This document shows positions 1-5,819 of a DNA stretch of 5,819 nt, piece after piece. The stretch's first letter is position 1. The number at the start of each line of letters is the position of its first letter. The stretch spans positions 1-5,819 of the forward strand of contig JAJTHA010000102.1 of assembly GCA_021299565.1 (NCBI GenBank), written 5' to 3'. Under the pieces are notes generated by a model. It searched no databases and was not told where the DNA came from. It saw only the letters and a program-made list of their open reading frames with translations. This DNA is from Candidatus Caenarcanales bacterium. GTDB taxonomy: Bacteria; Cyanobacteriota; Vampirovibrionia; LMEP-6097. Both the position numbers and the translations under genes were made by a program.

Positions 1-297
1 AACAAAAGCCCTATTTTTGCTGCCACATTCAAGTTCGATCTTGGCAATTAATTTTTCCTGGGATTCAAAATATTTGGCGTCTGCTTCAATATCCAGATTC
101 AAAAAAACCGTTTTTTCTCCTTGTTCTTGAAGCTTAATTTCAAGTCTTCTCATCAAGGTGCTCTTCCCCACTTGTCTAGCACCTATCAATAAGATTATTT
201 CCGGGCTATGGACGATATTTTCAAGAGTCTCTTCTTGAAATCTAGCGATATTTTCAAGAGTCATACTTGAATTATACCCGATATTTTCAAGAATCAT
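1..297 (-). CDS. P-loop ATPase, AAA_14/DUF4143-like, N-terminal part only
   Basis: This is the N-terminal 99 codons of a gene that runs off the left edge with no stop. Residues 39-46 (GARQVGKS, then T) form a Walker A nucleotide-binding loop, preceded by the hydrophobic strand EIILLI. The GxRQVGKS/T form followed by a Leu/Arg-rich helix and a short beta strand (VFLNLDIE, residues 64-71) is typical of AAA_14 ATPases, which often carry a C-terminal DUF4143 domain. The window ends at NRAFV, where the Walker B strand would be expected to begin. Residues 2-34 hold three 11-residue repeats, each with a LENI core (residues 3-6, 14-17, 25-28), encoded by 33-bp DNA repeats. The ATG at 297 lies just behind a strong promoter; a second in-frame ATG at 264 is an alternative start. 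The cellular role of this family is poorly defined. The family call is from motif recognition only. Confidence 0.8.
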   Translation of the reverse strand, partial: MILENIGYNSSMTLENIARFQEETLENIVHSPEIILLIGARQVGKSTLMRRLEIKLQEQGEKTVFLNLDIEADAKYFESQEKLIAKIELECGSKNRAFV

Positions 298-310
298 ACC
301 TATAATTATA
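213..310 (-). repeat. 33-bp tandem direct repeat, three copies
   Basis: Read on the minus strand, the core CTTGAAAATATCG occurs three times at an exact 33-bp period. On the plus strand, the complementary CGATATTTTCAAGA starts at 213, 246 and 279. The period is 11 codons, so the reading frame of the ATPase gene is kept. The two copies nearest the promoter match over almost the full unit: each has TATAAT, 6-7 bases, ATG, A(T/C)T, then the core. The innermost copy is diverged outside the core. The repeat thus duplicates both the -10 box and the start codon. Confidence 0.85.
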
Positions 311-332
311 GGGAAAAGCATGAATGAGTCAA
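305..332 (-). promoter_or_regulatory. sigma70-type promoter of the ATPase gene
   Basis: On the minus strand, TTGACT (332-327, 5 of 6 matches to the -35 consensus) is followed after 16 bases by a perfect TATAAT (310-305). The expected transcription start, about 7 bases after the -10 box, falls at about 298-297, that is at or next to the ATG at 297. The mRNA is therefore predicted to be leaderless or nearly so if that ATG is used. This is the best promoter match I see in the window. Confidence 0.7.
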
Positions 333-353
333 GACAAATGTTAAAATAAATCC

Positions 354-1625
354 ATGTCTTTGACAGAAAATTTGGATATAGCAAAAGCGCTTGAAAATCA
401 AATAGATTTAGCCAAGCAAGCTTCTTATAAAATCGCAACTTTAAATACGCAAAGCAAAAATCAAGCCTTAGAAATTATCGAAACAGAACTCATCAATTCA
501 ATTGAAGAAATCATCGCTGCTAACAAACAAGATCTTGATGATCCTTACAATAAAGATCTCCACCCTACTTTAAAAGATAGATTGATGCTAAACGCTAACA
601 GAATCGAAAGCATGGCATCTGGTATACGCAAAATCATTAGTATGAAAGATCCAGTTGGAACTATTCTTGATGGCTGGCAACATCCAAAAGGAATGCGCAT
701 CTCCAAAGTTATGGTTCCACTGGGAGTGATTGGCATTATTTATGAAGCAAGACCAAATGTAACTACAGATGCCGTGGCTCTAGCAATAAAATCTGGAAAT
801 GCTCTTGTATTAAGAGGCTCTCGCCAGGCTTATTACAGCAACCACAAAATCATGGAAGTAATTTATAGGGCAATAGCCAAAACCTCTATACCAAAAGATG
901 CCATTCAATTTCTTGCTGACAAATCTAGAGAAGCTTGCCTTGCAATTCTCAAAGCCAAAGGCAAAGTTGATTTGGTTATACCAAGAGGGGGAGAATCACT
1001 AAATCATTTCGTTGTAGAAAACTCACTAATACCGGTTTTGGGCGCTGGCGGCGGCAACTGTCATATTTATATCGACAAAGCCAAACCAGATACAAAAACC
1101 ATTATTGATATTTGCATTAATGCAAAATGCTCTAGACCGAGTGTCTGCAACTCTACTGAAAAAATTCTTATTCATAAAGATATTGCAAACGAAGTTCTAC
1201 CTGAACTAGCTAAAAGCCTTATTAATACAGGCGTTGAACTAAGAGGTGACTCGAGAGCTAATCAAATTGAAAAATCAATCATCGTTAATGAAAATGAATG
1301 GGGTACAGAGTATTTGGATTTAATTATAGCTATCAAAATAGTTGATGATATTGAAGAAGCTATAGAACATATCAATAAGCATTCAACCGGGCACTCAGAA
1401 AGTATTTTAAGCGAAGACTATGAAAGCATAAATAAATTCAAAGCCCAAATAAATTCAGCTTGTGTCTATGTCAATGTTTCAACAAGATTTACAGACGGAG
1501 AAGAATTTGGTTTTGGTGCTGAAATGGGAATAAGCACACAAAAACTACACGCTAGAGGTCCTATAGGAGCCAAAGAACTCTGCACATATAAATATATTAT
1601 TGAAGGTGAAGGACAAACTAGATAA
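354..1625 (+). CDS. proA: gamma-glutamyl phosphate reductase (glutamate-5-semialdehyde dehydrogenase)
   Basis: ProA reduces gamma-glutamyl phosphate with NADPH to glutamate-5-semialdehyde, the second step of proline biosynthesis, in the cytoplasm. The protein is 423 residues, normal for the family. Visible signatures are VPLGVIGIIYEARPNV (121-136), the SGNALVLRG strand-loop (147-155), IPRGG (209-213) and GGGNCHIYID (232-241). The catalytic cysteine is Cys265 in RPSVCNSTEK. The C-terminal block FGFGAEMGISTQKLHARGPIG is also typical of ProA. One small departure is LRGSRQA at 153-159, where LRGG(K/S)EA is usual as I remember the family. The ATG at 354 is the natural start; no Shine-Dalgarno sequence is visible, and a weak -10-like TAAAAT lies at 342-347. 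nadD overlaps its 3' end by 26 bp, so the two are probably co-transcribed. proB, its usual partner, is not in the window. Confidence 0.97.
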   Translation: MSLTENLDIAKALENQIDLAKQASYKIATLNTQSKNQALEIIETELINSIEEIIAANKQDLDDPYNKDLHPTLKDRLMLNANRIESMASGIRKIISMKDPVGTILDGWQHPKGMRISKVMVPLGVIGIIYEARPNVTTDAVALAIKSGNALVLRGSRQAYYSNHKIMEVIYRAIAKTSIPKDAIQFLADKSREACLAILKAKGKVDLVIPRGGESLNHFVVENSLIPVLGAGGGNCHIYIDKAKPDTKTIIDICINAKCSRPSVCNSTEKILIHKDIANEVLPELAKSLINTGVELRGDSRANQIEKSIIVNENEWGTEYLDLIIAIKIVDDIEEAIEHINKHSTGHSESILSEDYESINKFKAQINSACVYVNVSTRFTDGEEFGFGAEMGISTQKLHARGPIGAKELCTYKYIIEGEGQTR

Positions 1626-2130
1626 ATTAGGACTTTTTGGCGGTAGCTTTGATCCTATTCATCAAGGTCATATCAAGCTTGCCCAAAAAGCTTTAGAGCT
1701 TTTCGATTTAGATCGAATCGATTTTATTCCAGCCAAACAATCTCCGCATAAAGATCACGCTCCTAGTTTAGATAAAGATACACGGATACAAAAAATCAAA
1801 GAAGCGATAAAAGATTTTGATCAATTTGCTTTAAATACTATGGAACTTGAGCAAGATCATATTTCTTACTCAATAGATACTGCCAAAAAATATAAAAAAC
1901 AATATCCAGAAACAAATTTATACTTTTTAATGGGTTGCGATAATTGGTTCAAAATCGAAACCTGGAACTCAATCAATGAACTTGCTCAAATAGTAACTTT
2001 TATAGTATTTAATCGGGATCAAAAGCTTCACGAAAAAGATAACAAAGGTATGCAAGTTTATTTTGTGGATGATTTTGATGAGAAAATCTCCTCCTCTGAG
2101 CTCAGAAATAATACATTTGGTGGAGTTTAA
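1600..2130 (+). CDS. nadD: nicotinate-nucleotide adenylyltransferase, short C-terminus
   Basis: NadD transfers AMP from ATP to nicotinate mononucleotide to make deamido-NAD, a cytoplasmic step of NAD biosynthesis. The N-terminal nucleotidyltransferase signature is clear: LGLFGGSFDPIHQGH (residues 10-24), with the (H/T)xGH motif as HQGH. Further family blocks are SPHK (48-51), ISYSIDT (88-94), MGCDNWFKIETW (111-122) and ISSSELR (163-169), the counterpart of the usual ISSTxIR. There is no ATG in a usable position: TTG at 1600 gives 176 residues and GTG at 1606 gives 174, and neither has a good ribosome site, so translation may be coupled to proA, which ends at 1625. The protein stops only seven residues after ISSSELR. 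Most NadD proteins continue about 20 residues to a YI..xLY-like end, so the C-terminus is short. Confidence 0.93.
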   Translation: MKVKDKLDKLGLFGGSFDPIHQGHIKLAQKALELFDLDRIDFIPAKQSPHKDHAPSLDKDTRIQKIKEAIKDFDQFALNTMELEQDHISYSIDTAKKYKKQYPETNLYFLMGCDNWFKIETWNSINELAQIVTFIVFNRDQKLHEKDNKGMQVYFVDDFDEKISSSELRNNTFGGV

Positions 2131-2170
2131 ATACCTATAAGTAATATCATTTTGGGGAATAATAGTATCT

Positions 2171-2725
2171 ATGGCAGACGATAAAAAGCCCGCAGAACCT
2201 AAAAAACCAGCAGCGAGCGGTGGTAATCCGCCGAATATGATTTTGATCATATTGTTTATTTTTGTAGCTGCTTTTGGTGGAACCTTTCTAGCGTTTCAGT
2301 TGGCCCCAAAAACTATCACCGTTAATCAAACAGTAGAAGAACATAGAGAGCCTCAAGAAGGAGATTTATTACCAGTAATGCCAATCGGTGATTTTGTGGT
2401 AAATCTTGCTGATGTCAGTGGAAGTAGATTTTTGAAACTTTCAATGACAGCAAAATTATATTCAGAAAATTTCGAGGAATACGCTCATTTAGAGGCAGAG
2501 AAAAAAGAAGCTTACCATAAGCAAATCGAAGAAGAAGTCGGTCACAATATGGCAGCTATTAAAGATACTGTTATCACCACTTTATCTAGAAAAACATCTG
2601 AAGAAGTTGTTGGTTATGAAAACAAAATAGCTCTAAAAGAAGAATTGAAAGAACAGCTTAACAAAGTCATGCATGGAGAATTCAAGATCTATGATATTTA
2701 TTTCACAGATTTTATAGTTCAGTAA
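2171..2725 (+). CDS. fliL: flagellar basal body-associated protein FliL
   Basis: FliL is a single-pass inner-membrane protein that surrounds or supports the flagellar stator units (MotAB). The 184-residue protein has a short cytoplasmic tail rich in Lys, Pro and Ala (1-21), one membrane segment at about 23-45, and a periplasmic domain. FliL hallmarks are DFVVNLAD (74-81) with GSRFLKLS after it, AIKDTVITTLSRKTSEE (129-145), and the closing IYFTDFIVQ (176-184). A charged, helix-prone stretch at about 101-124, rich in Glu and Lys, seems longer than in many FliL proteins. The ATG at 2171 is chosen because the tail and membrane segment follow naturally. A GGGGA lies 12 bases upstream, too far for a standard ribosome site. 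It lies 2 bp ahead of fliM and is almost certainly co-transcribed with it. Confidence 0.95.
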   Translation: MADDKKPAEPKKPAASGGNPPNMILIILFIFVAAFGGTFLAFQLAPKTITVNQTVEEHREPQEGDLLPVMPIGDFVVNLADVSGSRFLKLSMTAKLYSENFEEYAHLEAEKKEAYHKQIEEEVGHNMAAIKDTVITTLSRKTSEEVVGYENKIALKEELKEQLNKVMHGEFKIYDIYFTDFIVQ

Positions 2726-2727
2726 TT

Positions 2728-3708
2728 ATGGGTTTATTTAATCACAACTTTCCAAACAAAAGAGCTCGTCAAAACGACAAGCTACCTGCTTTGGTGCGAA
2801 CCAAAGTAAAAAAGATTAAAGATTATAATTTCAAGAACCCTGATAAATTTTCAAAAGATCACTTGAAAGTTTTGGGTTCAATACATGAACATTTTTGTAG
2901 ACAAGTATCCCTTGCGCTCAACTCAATGTTACGTTTGCCCATGGAGTTTTCTGTTGCAAACGTTCAGCAGTTGACTTACGGAGATTTTATAGACTCAATG
3001 CCAGAGGATCTAATCACTGGTGTGCTCAATATGTACCCTCTTGTAACCCAATTCTGTATTGGGCTTGAAAGACACCTGATCGGAGCTATCATGGATAGAC
3101 TTCTTGGTGGTAGCGGCGTTTCTTCACTAAGTGGTGATGAATTAACAGACGTTGAAGTTGGTATTATCAAAGATACTTTCAGAAGAATTTTGCATTTTAT
3201 GCCAGAAGGTTGGCAAGCATTGATTCCTGCAACTGATGATGTAGAGCTTGTGGCTTTAGAAGCAACACCTTCAGCAGCACAAATCGCAGCACCTTCAGAT
3301 ATAGTTGCTTTGATCACTATTAACGTAGAAGTAGGTAGCGATCTAGGCTTGATGAGTGTTTGTATCCCATATTCTGCGCTTGAGGACGTAATTGTAACTC
3401 TATCAAGACAATCAACTTATAGAAACGATAAACTCGCTACAGAAGATTCTAGAGATTTTATTATCAGCAAACTCGCTAATAGCCCAATGCCCGTCAAAAT
3501 CGTACTTGCAAGAGGTGAACTAAAACTTAATGAAGTTATGGGTCTGCAGGCAGGAGATATCATCAAACTTAATACAGAACTAAGTGCCAAATCGGAAATA
3601 TGGATTGGCGAAGAGTTGAAATATCTTGGTAGACCAGGACAAATCAGCAATAACTTCACTGTTGCAATAAGTGAAGAGTATGAAGAAGACTTACATCAAA
3701 TATTTTAA
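2728..3708 (+). CDS. fliM: flagellar motor switch protein FliM, lacking the N-terminal CheY-binding peptide
   Basis: FliM forms part of the cytoplasmic C-ring that switches flagellar rotation, bridging FliG and FliN. The middle domain starts with KIKDYNFKNPDKFSKDHL (29-46), followed by SIHEHFCRQVSLALNSMLR, and contains the FliG-interacting GGSG loop (127-130). The C-terminal SpoA domain spans about 245-316, with the typical LNEVMGLQAGDIIKL (267-281). The length of 326 residues is normal. The first 28 residues (MGLFNHNFPNKRARQNDKLP and onward) are basic and contain no LSQxEIDALL-like peptide, the segment that binds phospho-CheY in well-studied FliM proteins. Translation is probably coupled to fliL (stop 2723-2725, start 2728), as there is no ribosome site. 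fliN does not follow; the gene ends against convergent ilvC. Confidence 0.94.
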   Translation: MGLFNHNFPNKRARQNDKLPALVRTKVKKIKDYNFKNPDKFSKDHLKVLGSIHEHFCRQVSLALNSMLRLPMEFSVANVQQLTYGDFIDSMPEDLITGVLNMYPLVTQFCIGLERHLIGAIMDRLLGGSGVSSLSGDELTDVEVGIIKDTFRRILHFMPEGWQALIPATDDVELVALEATPSAAQIAAPSDIVALITINVEVGSDLGLMSVCIPYSALEDVIVTLSRQSTYRNDKLATEDSRDFIISKLANSPMPVKIVLARGELKLNEVMGLQAGDIIKLNTELSAKSEIWIGEELKYLGRPGQISNNFTVAISEEYEEDLHQIF

Positions 3709-4718
3709 CTAAGAACATTAGTTCTCTCGTGGGCCAAAAAATCCATTTGCCCTCTAAGAGAATTTCCCACTGATTCGATTGTATGACTAGCCTCAATAGC
3801 TCTTGTAGCCTTGAATGAAGCTTGATTTGCTTGATTTTCAAGTATCCAATCTCTAGCGAATTTGCCTGTTTGTATATCTGTTAAAACTTCTTTCATGCGA
3901 GCTTTTACAGAAGCATCGATGACTCTAGGACCAGAAACGTAGTCTCCATACTCAGCAGTGTTAGAAATGCTATCGCGCATTTTTGCTAGTCCACCTTCAT
4001 AAATCAAATCTACGATAAGTTTGACTTCATGAAGACATTCAAAATACGCCATTTCTTCAGAGTATCCAGCTTCAACTAATGTTTCAAAACCTGCTTTAAT
4101 CAAAGCCGAAAGTCCTCCACACAAAACTACCTGTTCACCAAAAAGATCTGTTTCAGTTTCTTCTTTAAAGTTAGTTTCAAAAACACCTGCTCTTGTACCA
4201 CCAACCGCTTTAGCATAACTTAAAGCTAATTCCTTTGCATGTCCTGAAACGTTCTGCTTGACAGCAATTAAGCATGGTACGCCAAAACCCTGTTCAAAAA
4301 CAATTCTTACTCTATGACCTGGTCCCTTAGGCGCAATCATAATTACATCAACATCTTCAGGAGCAACAATTTGATTAAAATGCAAAGAAAAACCGTGTGC
4401 TACAGCCAAGGTTTTACCTTTTTTCAAATGAGGCTTAATCTCTTTATTGTAAACGGCAGCGTGTTTTTCATCTGGAAGCAAAATCATAATTAGATCAGCT
4501 TCTTTCGCAGCATTTTCTACAGTGGCTACTTTTAAACCAGCAGCTTCAGCTTTTGCCCAGCTTTTTGAACCTTCGTATAATCCAACCCTAACATCGACTC
4601 CAGTGTCTTTTAGATTCAAAGCGTGAGCATGCCCTTGAGAACCGTAGCCAATTATCGCTACTTTTTTGGATTTAATGATGTTTAAATCAGCGTCTACTTC
4701 GTAATAAACTTTAGTCAT
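3705..4718 (-). CDS. ilvC: ketol-acid reductoisomerase, class I (short form)
   Basis: IlvC isomerises and reduces 2-acetolactate (or 2-aceto-2-hydroxybutyrate) with NAD(P)H and Mg2+ to the dihydroxy acid, the second common step of valine, leucine and isoleucine biosynthesis. At 337 residues it is the short class I type. The nucleotide-binding turn is GYGSQG (24-29); the cofactor-specificity loop LYEGSKSW (47-54) keeps the serines usually linked to NADPH preference. His108 (VAHGF), the metal ligands Asp191 and Glu195 (ETDLFGE), Glu227 and Glu231 (ECLHE), and Ser252 (ISNTAEYGDY) are all present, so it should be active. Similarity to cyanobacterial IlvC is striking from memory. The ATG at 4718 gives a standard N-terminus. 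There is no Shine-Dalgarno sequence, but a TGCTACAAT extended -10 lies close upstream. Its stop interlocks with that of fliM. No other ilv or leu gene is in the window. Confidence 0.98.
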   Translation of the reverse strand: MTKVYYEVDADLNIIKSKKVAIIGYGSQGHAHALNLKDTGVDVRVGLYEGSKSWAKAEAAGLKVATVENAAKEADLIMILLPDEKHAAVYNKEIKPHLKKGKTLAVAHGFSLHFNQIVAPEDVDVIMIAPKGPGHRVRIVFEQGFGVPCLIAVKQNVSGHAKELALSYAKAVGGTRAGVFETNFKEETETDLFGEQVVLCGGLSALIKAGFETLVEAGYSEEMAYFECLHEVKLIVDLIYEGGLAKMRDSISNTAEYGDYVSGPRVIDASVKARMKEVLTDIQTGKFARDWILENQANQASFKATRAIEASHTIESVGNSLRGQMDFLAHERTNVLS

Positions 4719-4727
4719 AAGTTATAA

Positions 4728-4736
4728 ATTGTAGCA
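4728..4736 (-). promoter_or_regulatory. candidate extended -10 element for ilvC
   Basis: On the minus strand, TGCTACAAT (4736-4728) has the TGn extension plus a hexamer with 5 of 6 matches to TATAAT. It ends 9 bases before the ilvC ATG, so the transcript would have almost no leader. There is no recognisable -35 box at the proper spacing; that position (about 4751-4756) falls in the GC-rich element. In AT-rich DNA such matches can arise by chance. Confidence 0.4.
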
Positions 4737-4750
4737 TTTCAAGTCTCATG

Positions 4751-4862
4751 TAGCGAGGTGTTGCGATCTCATGCATAGCAGAGCGAAGCGAATAGGCGAA
4801 GGAACACATTTCGCGAGTGCTCGCCAGCGAAATGTGTTGCCTGAGCCCAGCGGAGCGCCTGC
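4751..4862. repeat. GC-rich palindromic intergenic element
   Basis: This segment between ilvC and the GH31 gene has a hand-counted GC content of about 57% (63 of 110 bases over 4751-4860), against clearly AT-rich sequence on both sides. It is full of GCG-type words: AGCGAGG, GAGCGAAGCG, AGGCGAAGG, AGCGGAGCGCC. It contains a perfect inverted repeat at its centre (listed separately). It has the look of a dispersed intergenic palindromic (REP/MITE-like) element, but only one copy is in the window, so repetition elsewhere is an inference. It covers most of the 172-bp gap 4719-4890, and I see no gene in it. Confidence 0.6.
4803..4838. repeat. perfect 12-bp inverted repeat with 12-base loop
   Basis: AACACATTTCGC at 4803-4814 is exactly complementary to GCGAAATGTGTT at 4827-4838. 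The loop GAGTGCTCGCCA overlaps a second small dyad, GCGAG/CTCGC (4813-4817 and 4820-4824), so alternative foldings compete. There is no T-run on either strand after the stem, so it is not a standard intrinsic terminator. On the minus strand it would still fold in RNA after the GH31 stop and upstream of the ilvC start. Confidence 0.85.
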
Positions 4863-4890
4863 AAATAATCAAAATGCTAAGCCATCTTTA

Positions 4891-5819
4891 CTAAATCAAT
4901 TCAAAAACCGGAATACAAGAAAAATCAACTTTGACAGTATGACATCGGCCACCAATAAATTCTTCACCAGTAAAATAATGTTTCCATTTATGATTTTTAC
5001 CAGGCAAATAAAAAGTTTTCTCTTTCTCTTCTGATAATGATCTATAGATCGGAGCCACAAAAAACTTATCGCCAAACATATACTCAAAACTCTGCTCATA
5101 AGTTTCTGTTTCAGTTTGAAAATCATAAACAGTAGGTCTCATTATAGGAATACCTTGCTGATTAGCTTTCTGAGCAGACTCTTTGATATATGGAATCAAT
5201 TCTTGTCTAAGCCTCATAAATTTCTGAATAATTTCAAAAAACTCCTTGTGTGTATTTTGATACATATCAGCTTCAGTGGGAATAGATTTATAAGAATGTA
5301 TACAAAATCTAGGATGAAAAACTCCGTTTTGTATCCAACGCAAAAATAACTCTGGATCAGGATTCGGTCCAAAAAAACCACCAATATCCACTCCCATATG
5401 CACAAGACCAGAAAGACCACAAGAACTCAAAATTGCATTATCAAACTGCTGTGATTTCCAAGAAGAATAATTATCGCCAGTCCAAGAACTAGCGTATTTT
5501 TGAATACCACTATAGCCACTACGACTCAGTATCCATGGCAGCTCTAAGCCACTTTCAAGACTCGCCTCATAAGCAAGCTTGGACATGATCAATATCATTT
5601 CTAATTCTTGTCCTGATCTTTGGTGCTCTTCAAAAATCTCATATTCGTTATTGTCATTCCAAATGCCTTCAATTCCAAAATCCAAAAGATATCTTTTCAG
5701 TTTGTCTTTCCACCAAATTTGAGCTCGTGAATCAGTAAAATCAATGTAAGAGCCCGATCCACCCCAATAATCGACCACCAAAACTTCTCCATTAGTTTTT
5801 TTGATAAAAAATTCTTTTG
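4891..5819 (-). CDS. glycoside hydrolase family 31 (alpha-glucosidase-like), C-terminal 308 codons
   Basis: The reading frame is open to the right edge, so the 5' part is missing; GH31 enzymes are usually about 650-800 residues. Counting from the edge, the catalytic nucleophile is Asp55 in GIWNDNNEYEI (5655-5653) and the acid/base is Asp115 in SWTGDNYSSW (5475-5473). Other GH31 blocks are DYWGGSGSYIDF, LSRSGYSGIQKYASSW, GVDIGGFFGPNP (142-153), LRWIQNGVFHPRFCIHS (159-175) and the sandwich-domain start FGDKFFVAPI (248-257). The likely role is hydrolysis of alpha-linked glucosides from starch-, glycogen- or isomaltose-type substrates; linkage cannot be read from this. No signal sequence can be judged. 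The protein ends IPVFELI at a double stop (TAG TAA), right after the IPVF block where relatives typically go on, so the tail seems clipped. Confidence 0.93.
   Translation of the reverse strand, partial: KEFFIKKTNGEVLVVDYWGGSGSYIDFTDSRAQIWWKDKLKRYLLDFGIEGIWNDNNEYEIFEEHQRSGQELEMILIMSKLAYEASLESGLELPWILSRSGYSGIQKYASSWTGDNYSSWKSQQFDNAILSSCGLSGLVHMGVDIGGFFGPNPDPELFLRWIQNGVFHPRFCIHSYKSIPTEADMYQNTHKEFFEIIQKFMRLRQELIPYIKESAQKANQQGIPIMRPTVYDFQTETETYEQSFEYMFGDKFFVAPIYRSLSEEKEKTFYLPGKNHKWKHYFTGEEFIGGRCHTVKVDFSCIPVFELI

Noticed and set aside
213..297. CRISPR array from the regularly spaced 33-bp repeats
   Set aside because: The repeat cores are about 14 bp with similar spacers, lie inside a coding frame, and no cas genes are present; this is a tandem duplication.
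342..347. proA promoter at TAAAAT
   Set aside because: The hexamer is acceptable but no -35 box exists at 16-18 bp, so it is mentioned only in the leaderless-start finding.
2976..3659. Minus-strand reading frames opposite fliM
   Set aside because: They are shadows of the well-supported fliM gene and show no domain or start signal.
3707..3726. Possible bidirectional terminator between fliM and ilvC
   Set aside because: The stems are only 5-6 bp, AT-rich and mutually exclusive, and neither strand has a T-run after them.
4803..4838. Intrinsic terminator for the GH31 gene
   Set aside because: The stem is good but the loop is long and no T-run follows on either strand; kept as an inverted repeat only.
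4771..5034. Plus-strand 87-residue reading frame starting inside the GC-rich element
   Set aside because: It runs through the palindromic repeat and then antisense to the GH31 gene; no domain is recognisable and there is no ribosome site.

Overview
The window comes from an AT-rich, flagellated bacterium. The flagellum is shown by FliL and FliM. The ketol-acid reductoisomerase looks strongly like the short (class I) enzyme of cyanobacteria. Start sites lack clear Shine-Dalgarno sequences, which also fits the cyanobacterial side of the tree. My best guess is a non-photosynthetic relative of Cyanobacteria (Melainabacteria/Vampirovibrionia type). This is an inference from memory of protein families, not a search result, and other flagellated Gram-negative phyla remain possible.

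Layout: at the left edge, on the minus strand, is the first 99 codons of a P-loop ATPase of the AAA_14/DUF4143 type. Its -10 region, start and N-terminus lie in a three-copy 33-bp tandem repeat. A 56-bp divergent spacer separates it from a plus-strand block: proA (proline biosynthesis), nadD (NAD biosynthesis, overlapping proA by 26 bp), then after 40 bp fliL and fliM (flagellar stator/switch, 2 bp apart). fliM runs tail-to-tail into ilvC (branched-chain amino acid biosynthesis, minus strand), and the two stop codons interlock in a TTAA. Upstream of ilvC is a GC-rich palindromic intergenic element, followed by the 3' 308 codons of a glycoside hydrolase family 31 enzyme on the minus strand that runs off the right edge.

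How the genes fit together: the plus-strand block mixes housekeeping metabolism (proA-nadD, a pairing seen in many bacteria) with a flagellar pair. ilvC and the GH31 enzyme are metabolically separate. I see no coherent novel system such as a defence island, phage or CRISPR array. The most unusual items are the 33-bp repeat that duplicates a -10 box and start codon, the GC-rich palindrome, a FliM without the usual CheY-binding N-terminal peptide, and short C-termini in NadD and GH31. There is no gene-free stretch longer than 300 bases; the largest gap is 4719-4890.
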